Assembly: GCF_014203355.1 (NCBI RefSeq)
Contig: NZ_JACHIR010000003.1
Coordinates: forward strand, 496,001-560,000
Direction of reading: 5' to 3'
Origin: Kutzneria kofuensis
GTDB taxonomy: Bacteria; Actinomycetota; Actinomycetes; Mycobacteriales; Pseudonocardiaceae
DNA: 64,000 nucleotides
Shown here: positions 63,654 to 64,000 of the stretch, one piece after another
Position numbering within the stretch: position 1 is the first letter of the stretch
Layout of the letters: every line of letters begins with the position of its first letter
The notes under the pieces: model-generated
Told to the model about the DNA's origin: nothing
Databases searched by the model: none
Seen by the model: the letters and a program-made list of their open reading frames with translations, nothing else
Translations under genes and position numbers: made by a program

Positions 63654-64000
63654 TCAGCCGACGGGTACGGCGGCCTCGGCCAGCTCGCCGACGCTTTCGA
63701 AGAAGCGGACGAGCCGGGACACCGCCGCCGCGTTGACGGCCGGGAACGGCAGCCCCAGCCGGCGCAGCAGGCCCTCGGTGGCCTCGTTGCGGTAGGTGTT
63801 GTCGCCCAGCTCCAGCGCGCCCTCGCGGAACAGGGGCACGGTGGCGGCCAGCGCGTTGCCGCCGGGCGCGGCCGCGGACTCCTCCAGCAGCGCCCACCAC
63901 TGGTCGGTCGGCACGACCCGCACGGGGTAGCCGCAGGCGCGAATGCCCTCGTAGACGGTGTCGAAGTCGGCGCCGCGCGGGTGGAACAGGTGCAGCGTGC
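63654..64000 (-). CDS. NRPS C-terminal reductase domain, 5' part beyond window
   Basis: The last 114 codons of a larger gene are visible, reading LHLFHPRGADFDTVYEGIRA then GYPVRVVPTDQWWALLEES and ending ELAEAAVPVG. This is the C-terminal end of an SDR-type thioester reductase domain that closes NRPS release modules. In PBD assembly the second NRPS (TomB, SibD and relatives) ends in such a domain, which releases the dipeptide as an aldehyde that cyclises to the imine/carbinolamine. The adenylation and condensation domains must be to the right. Precedes DAHP synthase by 52 nt. Confidence 0.8.
   Translation of the reverse strand, partial: TLHLFHPRGADFDTVYEGIRACGYPVRVVPTDQWWALLEESAAAPGGNALAATVPLFREGALELGDNTYRNEATEGLLRRLGLPFPAVNAAAVSRLVRFFESVGELAEAAVPVG

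Noticed and set aside
48012-64000. Lincomycin or phenazine cluster
   Set aside because: DAHPS, TrpEG and PhzF resemble phenazine genes and the C-ring genes resemble lincomycin's, but the combination with HpaBC, COMT, UvrA and an NRPS reductase end fits a PBD. Phenazine PhzA/B/D/G and lincosamide sugar genes are absent.

Overview
The window is chromosomal DNA of a high-GC filamentous-type actinobacterium. GC content is very high throughout, GTG starts are frequent, and many adjacent genes overlap by 1-14 nt with ATGA, GTGA or TGATG junctions. F420/LLM-type enzymes, Tat- and Sec-exported proteins, ECF sigma factors, a WYL regulator and a LuxR regulator fit the same picture. The gene content would suit the Pseudonocardiales (a Kutzneria- or Amycolatopsis-like genus), but that is inference; no rRNA, tRNA or marker gene settles it. 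No rRNA, tRNA, CRISPR array or insertion sequence was seen.

Positions 1-48000 are an accessory/housekeeping mosaic. In order: a secreted GH3 beta-glucosidase with a CebR-like operator (1-1916); SMI1/KNR4 and P-loop proteins (1983-3129); a coupled phosphotriesterase-like/DUF4865 pair (3126-4504) divergent from a TetR/FAD-monooxygenase pair with a 25-bp palindrome (4581-6594); a HAD/APH-kinase/acyl-CoA dehydrogenase operon that looks like a split ACAD10 (7128-10018); a UvrA paralogue (10516-12882); two tandem-domain universal stress proteins (12968-14742); a methyltransferase and an AlkZ-like protein (15334-17353); a WYL regulator and a giant Tat-exported propeller-amidohydrolase (17416-21596); an XRE regulator divergent from a methionine aminopeptidase over paired operators (22071-23182). 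Then comes an oligopeptide ABC transporter divergent from a D-aminopeptidase and an M20 peptidase (23166-31000), which looks like a D-peptide salvage locus, followed by an L,D-transpeptidase. Further on are LuxR, rRNA-methyltransferase, FAD monooxygenase, ECF42/DGPF, ECF41, HAD, F420/PPOX, ArsR/MFS and a lone tyrosine recombinase (31831-42744), then a nucleophile-less alpha/beta hydrolase, an enolase, a nitrilase-fold pseudoenzyme and a coiled-coil protein (42877-48006).

Positions 48012-64000 (and onward past the right edge) are the most striking region: a pyrrolobenzodiazepine (PBD) biosynthetic gene cluster of tomaymycin type. A five-gene operon (57495 to 52483, minus) encodes an L-DOPA dioxygenase-like VOC protein, an L-tyrosine 3-hydroxylase-like protein, an LLM/F420 reductase, a PhzF isomerase and a gamma-glutamyltransferase-like protein, the set that builds 4-alkyl(idene)-proline, the C ring. 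A second operon (from beyond 64000 down to 58435, minus) encodes the reductase end of an NRPS, a class II DAHP synthase, a fused TrpE-TrpG anthranilate synthase, a flavin reductase and an HpaB-type hydroxylase; with the divergent catechol-type O-methyltransferase (57719-58387) these would make a hydroxy-methoxy-anthranilate A ring. A third operon (52371 to 48012, minus) holds a UvrA-like resistance protein, a MerR regulator, a 4-OT-type tautomerase (TomN-like) and an FAD amine oxidase. Expected logic: two modified amino acids are joined by the NRPS, released reductively as the imine/carbinolamine, and the host tolerates the resulting DNA minor-groove alkylator through the UvrA-like protein. 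The first NRPS module and any exporter must lie to the right of the window.
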